Source of the DNA: Symsagittifera roscoffensis
Taxonomy: Eukaryota; Xenacoelomorpha; Acoela; Convolutidae
Direction: 5' to 3'
Length of the DNA: 64,000 bases
NCBI RefSeq assembly: GCF_963678635.1
Contig: NC_087064.1
Location: 45,987,346-46,051,345, forward strand
The number at the start of each line of letters is the position of its first letter. The stretch's first letter is position 1. The translations under genes and the position numbers were made by a program. The notes under the pieces were generated by a model that saw nothing but the letters and a program-made list of their open reading frames with translations, was not told where the DNA came from and did not search any database. This document shows positions 22,541 to 33,820 of this stretch, piece after piece.

Positions 22541-23200
22541 GTTGAGTTTTTCGTAAAAGATTCTCAAGGAAATTCGAAAAAAATTCTATGAGTGATTGTT
22601 TCTGTGTACCAGAAAACTCAGAAAATTTAGTGTCCGTCTCAAAACTTACTAGAGGAGGAGCAAATGTAGTTTTTGGAGAAAAGTGATGTATTGAGCAAGG
22701 AAATGGGACTGTTTATCCACTTAGTGAGCGAGGTAATCTTTTCATTTGGAAAATAATAGGATTTAGAAATCGCACAAAATTAGGTGTTGAAAAAGTGGAA
22801 AGCAATTCAGAGTTCAGAGTCAATAAGACTTATTTTTGCAGAGAAACAGAAGAGAAGAGTTTTATTTAGCAAAATGAGAACTTGATAAAAGACGATGATA
22901 TAAGGAAAGAAGTTGAGCTGAAAAATGAACCTAGAGCCCATCCAAAATCTAAAACGTCATTAGATGAACGAGGTAAGGAGGAGTCGAGAAACTTATGCGA
23001 GGTTGAGAAGTTTCAGAGTATGGACATGAAGTTAGGTTCAAAGCTAAGGGAGCGTAAGAAGTTTGAAAGCAGAGCAGGCAAATTGATACGGATATTTGAC
23101 TTAGGACATAAAAAAAGTGATATTGCTCTTAACAAACATCGTATGGGACATGGTAAAACTGAACCTCCAGACCAGTGTAGGCTATGATTTAGTACTTAAT
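22541..23200 (+). pseudogene. copia protease remnant, then unassigned interior
   Basis: Past the TGA at 22538-22540, frames still show VEFFVKDSQGNSKKI, and after a frameshift VPENSENLVSVSKLTRGG and GNGTVYPLSERGNLFIW, the usual end of the copia protease region. Integrase, reverse transcriptase and RNase H should then follow over about 3 kb, but only about 450 bases of charged sequence (22882-23187 open) remain before the purine tract. This is a large internal deletion or replacement. Confidence 0.75.
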
Positions 23201-23210
23201 TTGAAAGGAG
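23201..23210 (+). promoter_or_regulatory. Polypurine tract
   Basis: TTGAAAGGAG lies directly before the 3' LTR, the position from which plus-strand synthesis starts. Confidence 0.75.
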
Positions 23211-23451
23211 TGTTAAGTTTCGGAGAAATGACCTCTCACTTTATAGAGAAGTCATTTCCCACTTTTTGGTTCAAAATAAGAACATGATTGGATATCGCAC
23301 GATGTCACGCGATATCGCGCGATGTCATATCAAGAAATCAGATCTCAACAGGCGGTTAACTTTCCATATATATAGAAGTTGATTTACTACTCTTTTATCG
23401 CTCTCTAATAAAACTGTTGATTATACCTAGTTTTGCTGCCAACCTGTGAAA
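23211..23451 (+). repeat. 3' LTR of the copia element
   Basis: It has the same length and termini as the 5' LTR, with seven substitutions and no indels by my count. It carries a canonical AATAAA at 23407-23412, consistent with polyadenylation in this LTR. It is followed at once by the ACTTT duplication. Confidence 0.9.
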
Positions 23452-23456
23452 ACTTT

Positions 23457-24780
23457 GCAAGATACTGCAACAGGGGAAATCAGGGTATCTCTGTTGCTGT
23501 AGAAGGTATTAGATGAAGGGCATATAGAGCACCACAGAGATGTCTTCTATCTTCGGGAGCTGGAAGAGAGGAGAACAGTGGAAAACCCAAACAGAACTAT
23601 CCAGGGTCAAGGGGTCATACGAAGTAGAGATAAGAGACCGCCACTTAACTGTAAGGAGGCATAAATATCAAGGAGGCCAGTTTCTGTCGAGCTTATGAGC
23701 AACAAATTAGCTGCAGGCACTTCATTTACAGGCACTAGATGGTGAGCAACTACCTGTGAAGCAAGGTGACAAGCTTTGCTTTCTTCACGATTAGGTCAAG
23801 TGGAAGCCATTGACTCGAGCGCCGAAACCAAATCGGGAGTCTGGTAATGCAAAGTTGTCGCGCCACCGACTGAGGCGCCTCAACACAGACGATATAATAT
23901 CAGTTGGCAATGTGGACGAGCTGGAGCACTGCGAAGTGCTCATAGCTGAGAAGATGCATACAGCTGTAGTGGCAAAGAAGGCTGACTACACGGCACCGGC
24001 AGTGGTTATGAAGTGACATCTAGACACTATTCGAACTTCTGAGCAGGCATGGGGTACCCTATGCATTGGGTTCTCTCGAAGGGGTCAAGTACCAGGTGAA
24101 GAGAAGTGATGCTCAACTGACATTCAAGTGTTTGCAGCTGAGCCAGGAGCTCCGAAGAGTCTACAAACTGATAATGGAGAAAAATATTCATCACGATTAT
24201 TTCGGTTTTCTAGAAAATAACAGGGAAAGCAAGAGTCCAGAAAGCTTGAGACCTTGCAGCAGAGCCTTACAGAGACTAAGTGTCTACTGGCCGAGGCAAG
24301 GCGTAGAAGGTCAGCAACTTGAGCAAAAAGGAGTGCATTTCACAGATGGAGATGCAATTTGGTAATTAATCAAACGTTGGGTACCTTCGTATGATCGCAC
24401 GCCTGGCGAATTATCTAGACAGCGGCAGCAGTCGGAAATAAAATCCGATAGGCAAAAATAATTTCGTTGGCTAAAGAAAGCCAGGTATATCTGCTGGTGG
24501 ACCTAGTGACAGCATGAGTGGTGTGGACAGACGACCTCATGGTTGACAGTATTTCATCGTGAACCCCGGGACTATTGACTGAGCGTTTTACTGAGGTGGA
24601 GGAATCGCCGACATCCAGCGAAACACTCTTGATGGTGATACTACAACTTTAGAGGAAACTTCTGTCTGAAAAAAACTCCGTTTGCCAGACTCTAATCCGG
24701 ATAGAATTGGACTGGTATTACACTCTAAGCGTTTGTTCCCAAGCGACAGTGTCCACTAAAAAAGCAACAGCTTCTCAAGG
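23457..24780 (+). pseudogene. Degraded retroelement, part downstream of the copia insertion
   Basis: The zinc knuckle begun at 20447 finishes here with ARYC (23457-23468), with Y in place of the usual H. Open fragments lie at 23810-24016 and 24066-24365. Near 24150 one frame reads GAPKSLQTDNGEKYSS, which carries the D-N-G integrase core motif seen in retroviral-type integrases. WVPSYDRTPGELS follows near 24378. Stops and frameshifts are frequent. It is an old element, older than the copia inside it. Confidence 0.55.
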
Positions 24781-25012
24781 AATAGTTATCCAGTAGAGAA
24801 AACAAAAATTAGCCAGCAAACATGTCCAAAATGTCCAACGATTATAGAGAACAAAAAATTGCAAATCGTTTTTTTAGCTCAGAAAATTTGTGGGAAAAAA
24901 TCCTATTTCCGATGTAAAACCAATCAAAAAAATTAAGGAGAAACAAAACAAAATGAACAACGGCGCTCTAGTGACCACGTGCATAAAGCAAATAAATTAT
25001 AAGTTACCGAGC

Positions 25013-25176
25013 AAAAGCCCTTGAGAAAAACCGTTGAAGCATTTGGCTGTTCAATGATGATATTACCGGATATCTCAATGAAATTATTGGAGATCTGTAC
25101 ATTTTTGAGACTGTAAAATCTGTAAGTCTGACCAGGCTCCTGGGTTTCCAAAAAAATGTTTGTCAAGTCTCTAATG
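25013..25176 (-). other. Putative exon in unit X, beta-rich, unassigned
   Basis: An acceptor-like CTAACATTAG is followed by an open frame reading DLTNIFLETQEPGQTYRFYS, then LKNVQISNNFIEISG and IIIEQPNASTVFLKGFCS, up to a donor CTCG|GTAACT. The same frame is intact in copies X2 and X3 with few replacements. Alternating hydrophobic residues around GQTYRFYSLKNV would suit an OB-like beta barrel, but that is only a shape impression. No family recognised. Confidence 0.3.
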
Positions 25177-25336
25177 TTAGTGCATCATCGTAGATATCCT
25201 CCAAACATAATAAGCCATTCGCAGCGGGTTTGAAACAGACAGCCTGCTTGAAATTGACAATTTGTTTGGTTCTTAACGCCACTTCAGACCACCAAAATGA
25301 ATGATTCGATTGTCGAGTGATTAAGCTAATGACATA
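25165..25336 (-). other. Putative exon in unit X, unassigned
   Basis: An acceptor-like GTCATTAG leads into LITRQSNHSFWWSEVALRTK, then QIVNFKQAVCFKPAANG and LEDIYDD. It is open in X1 and X2 but frameshifted in X3 and X4. It overlaps in another frame with the acceptor of the next putative exon, so both cannot be used together as drawn. No family recognised. Confidence 0.2.
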
Positions 25337-25570
25337 AATATTCAACGATTATTCGCGCCTCATGCAACTTGCTTCTCGCACGGAAACTCAATTTCTGATT
25401 TGAGGCTATTTCTCAAGCTTTTTCAGAAGAACGGGCAAATATTTGGAGCTCATGATTTCCGAGACGGAGGTTCACTTAGTTTTTCTACTGATTCGTAAGA
25501 TACCAATTGTTAGTTAAGTTAGAAATGAGTTCAAACTTAAATGACCCGAATTTAAGTACATCCAAAAATA

Positions 25571-25631
25571 CCTGCAAATTGAGATGAACACAAATTGAAT
25601 CAAACGATAGATCAAGCTTGTCATCCATCAA
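25571..25631 (-). other. Putative 61-base exon in unit X
   Basis: It has a strong acceptor TGTTTGTATAG and donor TTGCAG|GTATTT. After one base it reads LMDDKLDLSFDSICVHLNLQ, ending in phase 0. In X3 and X4 the acceptor is weakened to TTGTAAAG. It can be joined in phase to the segment at 25751 through a GG|GTCGTC donor there. Confidence 0.3.
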
Positions 25632-25750
25632 CCTATACAAACAGGGGCAAATTAACGCTTCCATGTGGCGCTATTATTCATTTTAGGAAAAATACTGGAT
25701 GAACACCCATTTACTTTGACACGCTGCACTCGATTAACTAGGTAAGAATG

Positions 25751-25912
25751 AAATTATTCAAGACGACCCATAATAAACTTGTACTCCAATCGATAAAATG
25801 GGCTGTTTAACACAATTGTCACAATCACAGTCAAGAACTTGAAGCAACATCCCAAACTGCGTGACAAATGAACGACCTTTTTTGATCCCATATTGCTTAT
25901 CATAAAACTCAG
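25751..25912 (-). other. Putative exon in unit X, unassigned
   Basis: The acceptor CTTGATCGTAG is present in X1 only; the other copies have CGAAG, losing strength. The frame reads EFYDKQYGIKKGRSFVTQFG, then MLLQVLDCDCDNCVKQP and ILSIGVQVYYG. The pattern is compatible with a soluble beta-rich domain. I do not recognise it. Confidence 0.3.
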
Positions 25913-27308
25913 CTACGATCAAGGAAAAAGAAAAAATGAAAAAAACAAAATCAGATGAAAAACAACTGAGGTAAAATTGAAATCGGCCAATAGTTTTTAG
26001 CTGATGGTTTATTCTCTTTTTTGTTGAGTACTGATTTAAATTATCCGGACAAATTGAGTTGATTTTAAATTAAAATGATGAAAACGAATTTTGCTTTAAA
26101 TTTCAGCAGAATTAATATGTCGCAATTTGTTTGGCATAATTAGGGCCCAAAAATGCACAAAAAAAATCATTTATGGCTTTGTTTAGTATATCAAAAATTA
26201 CTCCAAACCTATTTGGTCATTTTGCTTACAAAACTATATCACTGCAAGCCTTTTATACAACCCAGCAAAATTTGAGAGAGGTATAATTTTCTCAGTTTTG
26301 TATAAATATTTATTTTCGTTTGAAAGCCAACCTATGTCGTTTTTACTATGAAAACATCATTTTATTTTTATTTAAAAAAATATGTTTTAAACCTTTTGCG
26401 CCCACTATAGGAGATTACACCCTCTCAAACTTTGTTGGGCTTGCAGTGATATAGTTCTGTCAGAAAATGAACAAACAGGTTTGGAGCCATTTTTGATTGA
26501 CTTAACAGAGCCAAAAATGATCTTTTTGGGGTAAATTTTTCGGCCCGAATTTTGCCAAACAAATTGCTCCACATCAATTTTTTCGCTATTTTAAGCAAGA
26601 TTTGTCTTCGTCATTTTTTGTTTAAAATCAACCCCATTTAAGAAAAACGGGTTATAAATTTCAAGCTTTATTCATTTTGTCCGGATACTTTAAATCAGCA
26701 CTGTATATTGGAGATATGAAGTTTTTCCCAAAGACGGCCACACGAGCAAAAATGGAGGTAAATGAAAAGACAAGATAAACAAATGGTCCGAGTAGGAAAC
26801 ATTGTAAGAGACAAGCACATTAAAAACCAATACAATCACGCACTTTTTTGAATGCTAGCAGGATTTCTGAATAAAAAAACTTTTTCAACGCTCGCAATGC
26901 CAAAAAACCGAGACACTTTATGATCCTGAAATCCTGAATGTGAAAAGCTATTGAATATCTTAACTTTGTCTATACTGTGTCAAGCTTCTTCGTTTTTTGA
27001 AAATAACTCTGATGAAAATTTTGATTTTTGATTTTTCAGCAAAAAGAAAGCCAGAAAATTGAAAAGATTTGAGAATTTTGCTGACGTTTCCAGCTCAATT
27101 AACTTCGGTAAATTCAACACAACTCTTGAACTAAAAATAGCATGACGTTTACGGAAAGTTCTGATAGATTTCAAGCACGTTAAAAGAGGAAACTCGAATT
27201 AGGGAAATAGTAAACTTCGGCGACAATGGATGATTAATACGTGTATAAAGCCAAATTCAGACTCTAGTCGGTTAGTGAGACTCTGATCATTATTTTTCTT
27301 TTTCCGAT

Positions 27309-29800
27309 AGAGAAAAAAAAACTTAGCCGAAAAACATGTCCAAAATGTCCAACGATTATAGAGAACAAAAAATTGCAAATCGTTTTTTAGCTCAGAAAAT
27401 TTGTGGGAAAAAATCCTATTTCCGATGTAAAACCAATCAAAAAATTAAGGAGAAACAAAACAAAATGAACAACGGCGCTCTAGTGACCACGTGCATAAAG
27501 CAAATAAATTATAAGTTACCGAGCAAAAGCCCTTGAGAAAAACCGCTGAAGCATTTGGCTGTTCAATGATGATATTACCGGATATCTCAATGAAATTATT
27601 GGAGATCTGTAAATTTTTGAGACTGTAAAATCTATAAGTCTGACCAGGCTCCTGGGTTTCCAAAAAAATATTTGTCAAGTCTCTAATGTTAGTGCATCAT
27701 CGTAGATATCCTCCAAAAACAATAAGCCATTCGCAGCGGGTTTGAAACAGACAGCCTGCTTGAAATTGACAATTTGTTTGGTTCTTAACGCCACTTCAGA
27801 CCACCAAAATGAATGATTTGATTGTCGAGTGATTAAGCTAATGACATAAATATTCAACGATTATTCGCGCCTCATGCAACTTGCTTCTCGCACGGAAACT
27901 CAATTTCTGATTTGAGGCTATTTCTCAAGCTTTTTCAGAAGAACGGGCAAATATTTGGAGCTCATGTTTTCCGAGACGGAGGTTCACTTAGTTTTTCTAC
28001 TGATTCGTAAGATACCAATTGTTAGTTAAAATAGAAATGAGTTCAAACTTAAATGACCCGAATTTAAGTACATCCAAAAATACCTGCAAATTGAGATGAA
28101 CACAAATTGAATCAAACGATAGATCAAGCTTGTCATCCATCAACCTATACAAACAGGGGCAAATTAACGCTTCCATGAGTGCAATTATTCATTTTAGGAA
28201 AAATACTGGATGAAAACCCATTTACTTTGACACGCTGCACTCAATTAACTAGGTAAGAATGAAATAATTCAAGACGACCCTTAATAAACTTGTACTCCAA
28301 TCTATAAAATAGGCTGTTTAACATAATTGTCACAATCACAGTCAAGAACTTCAAGCAACATCCCAAACTGTGTGACAAATGAACGACCTTTTTTTTTGAT
28401 CCCATAATGCTTATCATAAAACTCAGCTTCGATCAAGGAATAGAAATGAAAAAAAATAAATCAGATGAAAAACAACTGAGGTAAAATTGAAATCGGCCGA
28501 TAGTTTTTGGCTGATGGTTTATTCTCTTTTTTTTTGTTGAGTGCTGATTTAAATTATCCGGACGAATTGAGTTGATTTTAGATTAAAATGATGAAAACGA
28601 ATTTTGCTTTAAATATCAGCAGAATTAATACGTCGCAATTTGTTTGGCATAATCAGGGCCCAAAACTGCAAAAAAAAATCATTTTTGGCTTTGTTTAGTA
28701 TATCAAAAATTACTTCAAACCTATTTCGTCATTAATTTACAAAAGTATGTCACTGCAAGCCTTTTATACAACCCAGCAAAACTTGACAGAGGTATAACTT
28801 TCTCAGTTTTGTATAAATATTTACTTTCGTTTGAAAGCCAACCTATGTCGTTTTTACTATAAAAACATCATTTTATTTTTAAAATAAAAACATGCTGTAA
28901 ACCTTTTGCACCCACAATAGGAGATTACACCCTTCAAACTTTGTTGGGCTTGCAGTGATATAGTTCTGTCAGTAAATGAACAAATAGGTTTGGAGTAATT
29001 TTTGACTGACTTAACAGAGCCAAAAATGATCTTTTTGGGGTAAATTTGTCGGCCCGAATTTTGCCAAACAAATTGCTCCACATCAATTTTTTGGCAATTT
29101 TAAACAAGGTTGGTCTTCGTCATTTTTTGTCTAAAATCAACCCCATTTAAGCAAAACGGGTAATAAATTTCAAGCTTTATTCATTTTGTCAGGATACTTT
29201 AAATCAGCACTGTATATTGGAGATATGAAGTTTTTCCGAAAGACGGCCACACGATCAAAAATGGAGGTAAATGAAAAGACAAGATAAACAAATGGTCGGA
29301 GTAGGAAACATTGTAAGAGACAAGCACATTAAAAACCAATACAAGCACGCACTTTTTTGAATGCTCGCAGGATATCTGAATAAAAAACTTTTTTTAACGC
29401 TCGCGATGCCAAAAAAAACGAGACATTCTATGGTCCTGAAATCCTAAATGAGAAAAGCTATTGAATATCTCAACTTTGTCTATAATGTGTCAAGCTTCTT
29501 CGTTTTTTAAAAGTTAGTCAGATAAAAAGTTTGATTTTTCAGCAAAAAGCAAGCCAGAAAATTGTAAAGATTTGAGAATTTTGCTGACGTTTCCAGCTCA
29601 ATTAACTTCGGTAAATTCAACACAACTCTTGAACTAAAAATAGCATGACGTTTACGGAAAGTTCTGATAGATTTCAAGCACGTTAAAAGAGGAAACTCGA
29701 ATTAGGGAAATAGTAAACTTCGGCGACAATGGATGATTATTACGTGTATAAAGCAAAATTCAGACTCCATTCGGTTAGTGAGACTCTGATCATTATCTCC
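27309..29800. repeat. Segmental duplication unit X, copy 2
   Basis: A direct tandem copy of 24797-27303 with small indels. Unlike copy 1 it continues without a break into unit Y (GGTGAGGGCTCTTGTCTC...), so the X-Y order here is likely ancestral and copy 1 is a partial duplicate. Confidence 0.85.
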
Positions 29801-31910
29801 CTTTTTCGGTGAGGGCTCTTGTCTCAAAATCAATGTACGATGGCGCCAAAATCACTCTTAGAAAAATTTTAAGGTCGGTTGGCCAAAAGTTGATGGTCAG
29901 GGAATAGAAGTCACCCTAACACTAACTACCCCACCTAAATCGGCTATATAGCTCCGTTTTTTTTGAGTGCCCGATTCATTAATTTATGTCTTAGAAGCTC
30001 TAGCTTTTTCGGAAAAATTGAAACGCTAAAGCACCACGTTTTAACCAAACCATGAATTATAAAAAAAACCTAGATTGAAAATTTTGTTACGTAAGTAAAA
30101 TATTTGACCTTCGAAGAAGTAGGTTTTTTGCTGAAGACATCTTCAGATTACAGCCGATACTGCGCTTTTCAGCCCTTTTGGTCTCAATTTAAGGTTAATC
30201 CAGGATAAGGTTTCATATCTCTGCGAGCTAATACCTAAACTGAAGATGTTAATATCGGGTTTATCCCATATGGAGAAAGAGATACAATATTAGTTCATTT
30301 GAATCCTCAAAAGATTTAAGTACTACCAAAAATTAGCATAAGAACTTCATTTTACAGTTCTGATTTAAATTAAACTAAATAACGAACAACATTTGAAATT
30401 TTTAAATAATTATTCTCAAAACAGGTTAGTTTTAGAAAAAAAAGCAATGAAAACCGAAGTTGTTCAAAATTAAACCAGACTTAATAAAATATTTATTGTT
30501 CCAACTTTCGATACGAAAGCAACGGAATATTTGTGCTCGGGTGGGTTTTTTTTTTCAGACAAATTTCGACTTTTTAACCAGGCATTTTTGACGGAATTTT
30601 CAAAATATCATCCGAAAGCTATTGTTATCCTGAGCTTAAATTTGAAAATATATTTCACCTGTGACCTTTTTTCGTAAAGTTATGGGGGTTTAAAGATTGC
30701 CATTTTGGGACAATTAACGCGCGATATATTTCGCGCTATCAACCCGTAAGCGGAGAGTTAATCCGTCTTAGAAGTCGTTCCAAATTGGTTGAAAGAAACT
30801 TATTTGCCATAATTGATTTGTTACAAGGAGCGAAATCTATCCTGTTGTACTTCATATGGCGTGTGGGGGGATGATTTTCATAAAAAATTTCAAATTTAAA
30901 AAAAAACTTCATTTCATTCTATTATATTTAATTTTTTTTTGTTATTACTGCTCAATAAACCTCAAAAGTTTTTTATAAAATCAGATTCAAAAAGTCACAA
31001 AGTAAAACTGGGTCGTTTTGTTTAATCAAAAAGATACGCAAAATTACTAGGTCATCCTTTTAATGATTTGATAGAAAATGAGTACAATGAATCAGCCAAA
31101 TGAATCAGAAGGATATAAGCACAAGGCGTAAAAATTGGCCATTTTTTTGAAATTTATTTCAAACTTAAGGCTAGCCATTTTGTAGGAAAAATACCCTGTT
31201 TGTCAGGTTTTGAATTCGAATTTCTTAAAACAATTTGCATCATACTATGGTTGATAAAATTCCAAGTAACTTAGGTTTGCATCCTCTAAATTTACTGAAA
31301 CTTGAACATATGAAGCTTTCTTTTGTAAAAGTCACATAGTTTTTAAGATATAAACTGTATTTTAAAAGGAGATGTTGCGTTTTTTCTTGAGTTGTTATAT
31401 TTAACAAATAAGAGATAACAAAATCGAGAAAAAAGCTAAATATCTCAAGTTGTATAACAAGAAAAAACGAAACATCACAAGTTAAAATACACAATTTGTA
31501 TCTTCCAAAATACGTGGCTTTAACAAAATAGAGTTTCATAAAAGAGAGTTTTATATAATCTCAAACCTGGACTCTCCTTCTAGAGTCACTAAATAGATCA
31601 AAAGTTCTTTGGTGGTCAAATACTCTTTAAGCAAATATTTATTAACTTCCCAGACGGGGAAGGGGACAAGATCCAAACCAATGATAAACATTGAGCATGG
31701 CCGCAAGTTACTGGAACAAGAGTTACTTAAATCAAAGAACAGAAATCAATCAAACTTTGTTTTCCTATATTTATTTAGAGAAACTTTTATACAAGAGCTC
31801 AATTTCGAAAAACTGTATGATTGACGCAGCAAAGTATAAATAAGAAGCGTGACCACAAGTCACTGGAAAAAGTTAATCAAATCAAAGACACAGAAAACAG
31901 TTAAATTATG

Positions 31911-32196
31911 GGTGATATATTACAATAGGTGGTAATTTTAAATTAAATAGATGGATCATTTTTTGCTTTACTTCGCACAGTATATACAATTTATTTTAAA
32001 AGCCAATTTTTTTAAGCAAGAGTGTAAAATTTGAGTTTTTCAAAGGCACTTTATCTGGCAGAGTAATGTATTTGCAAAAACAATCTTAGCAGCATGTACA
32101 ATTGATTGAAAATGAAATGACTATATTATGCATTACAGTTCTCAAATTTAATTCATGCACTGCAGTTAAAATTACCACCTATTGTAACATATCACC
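31911..32196. mobile_element. 286-bp MITE with 30-bp terminal inverted repeats
   Basis: The left end GGTGATATATTACAATAGG is matched by the right end in inverse complement, 29 of 30 bases by my count. The interior is AT-rich and non-coding. An identical-length copy sits at 40700-40985 in unit Y copy 2, and a diverged inverted copy at 63195-63478. The transposase family is not evident. Confidence 0.75.
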
Positions 32197-32525
32197 TTTT
32201 AATAACCTAAAATATTAAACATAATTTTGTATCGATTACTTTTTTTTGATCAATTGGACTAATTTATGTTGCCTTCGAAGAAGTTAATTTATGAAAAACA
32301 GTCATTTTATCCCCCTCCCCTAAATCGATTGGGGGGTGTTTATTCTTTTTTTGAATAGTAATTTCTCTATGTCTGAAGCTCAATTTCAAAAACTTATATA
32401 AATGACACAGATCGGCGCACTTTGCAATAAAAGCTTTCATGAAAATAATTAAAACAACGACGAAGCTGAACTTCTACCACTTGCGATGCAAACATGACTA
32501 CGATTAAAAAGCAAAAAAAAATTTA

Positions 32526-32985
32526 CAACATAGCCAATCGAAGATTGGAAAAGAGTATTGAACGCAAGTAAACATAAAAAAAACGTTCTTGAAAAAATCT
32601 CAACTTTCGAACTTCAAAGAAAAAAATAGATGCCCTTTCAGCTCTTTGAATTTCTAGAACAATTTATGATCGGCGCTTTTCTAATAACATAAACCCAACG
32701 TGAGAAAATTGGATCAACAGGTAAGTTTTTTATCCCGCTTGAAACCTAAAAATGAAATTCAACTTTCGAAACTAGAAATCATTCACGTTTTTTCTGCGCC
32801 ATTTACACGTTCGTATTTCCACGGGTGCTATTTACGTCACTTTCATCATATGAATTTCAATTGAACTTAAAAGTGCATATATACCTAAGTGCATCAATAC
32901 TTTGAGACTTTTTCCCGAAAAAAACTAAAACAAAAAATCAGCAAGACCTATTTAAGACTCTTCACTACGTTCATTACTCTTGAAA
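32526..32985 (+). repeat. Family A element in unit Y copy 1
   Basis: It shows the complete left hairpin CCAATC-GAA-GATTGG (32534-32548) and the right end CTTCACTACGTTCATTACTC. It appears to lie inside a SINE whose tail is near 32460 and whose tRNA head is at 33120-33185. The unit Y copy 2 version is at 41310-41770. Confidence 0.65.
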
Positions 32986-33119
32986 AATGAAAAAAAAATC
33001 GCAGAAAAGAGGCCAATCTTTAAAAAAGAAACATTTCCCGCTGAAACTATGCTGACAAAAATCAGCAGACATAAGGTAGACTAAATTGCCGGAAAGTTTT
33101 AGTTTGCAAACAAAACAGA

Positions 33120-33185
33120 TCCAGACTGGAAATGAACTCAGGGTTTCCTCGTTTCAATCATGGGTGTTATCACTGCGCCAAAAGT
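33120..33185 (-). repeat. tRNA-derived SINE head
   Basis: The minus strand shows A box TTGGCGCAGTGATAAC and a degenerate B box GAGTTCATTTCC. Duplicate copies from the segmental duplications lie at about 35398-35463 and 41908-41973. Confidence 0.55.
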
Positions 33186-33820
33186 GCAGAATACTCCTTG
33201 AATTTGAATTAATAATAAAGTAAGTCAACATTTGTAAAATTTTCATGCGCGAATCCTGTTAACAAGGGTAATAAGCACAAAAGAAACAAACTGGTCGCTG
33301 CACAAGAACATAAGGTTCCGATCAGAACAATTCATGAACAAAAATTTAAAAAGAAGCGTTTTCTCTAATTTTCCAAAAAAAATTCTAAGTAGAAGGAATG
33401 CACAAAAAAATCTATCCAAAAGTGAGTAATGACCGTCCAAAAAAACTTAACAGCTGTAAGTAACAGCAAAAGGAAGTTATTATCCACTAGCCTGCAGTAA
33501 GTTACAATAAAATCATCACAGAGGCGAAACTGATTTTTACTCCACTAGCAATAAAAATAACTAAGATAAGAACAGCATGACGCTCAAGAAGTAGCAACTA
33601 CAATTTCGAAGGATGTAAATGGAATTATTAAAACATAAAAAACTGGTGGTATGGGGCCACGAGTACTACAACACAAGAACAAAAAAGTTTGAAATGGAAT
33701 TGCCCGTAGTATATAACCGACCTTGCATTCTACCGGAACCCATCTCACAACAACAAGAGCTTCTATTTGAAACTAAACTCAAATATTCCGTTACTTTCGT
33801 ATCGAAAGTCGGAACAATAA

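Larger units (their letters stand above)
20477..23451 (+). mobile_element. Internally deleted Ty1/copia-type LTR retrotransposon
   Basis: Two 241-base LTRs flank 2.5 kb of interior. The target duplication ACTTT is present at 20472-20476 and 23452-23456. A primer site complementary to the middle of initiator tRNA-Met follows the 5' LTR, and a short purine tract precedes the 3' LTR. The interior keeps gag and a broken protease start but lacks integrase, reverse transcriptase and RNase H. LTRs differ at 7 of 241 positions by my count, so insertion is fairly recent relative to the surrounding decay. Confidence 0.9.
24797..27303. repeat. Segmental duplication unit X, copy 1
   Basis: A 2.5-kb unit is repeated immediately at 27309 with an offset of 2514 bases. 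It starts with ATGTCCAAAATGTCCAACG and ends TAGTGAGACTCTGATCATTA. On the minus strand several open segments sit next to splice-like sites; see the putative exons at 25013, 25165, 25571 and 25751. This copy keeps the best version of those sites. Confidence 0.85.
29800..33820. repeat. Segmental duplication unit Y, copy 1
   Basis: It is homologous to 38760-42560 at an offset near 8789 bases after a 170-base gap. It contains a family B copy (30498-30975), the TIR element 31911-32196, a family A copy (32526-32985) and a tRNA-like SINE (33120-33185). It ends at the family B hairpin ACTTTCG-TAT-CGAAAGT (33793-33809). Confidence 0.85.

Noticed and set aside
32340-32540. Possible CRISPR-like or regular spacer array among repeats
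   Set aside because: The repeats are long dispersed eukaryotic elements with no short repeat-spacer regularity.
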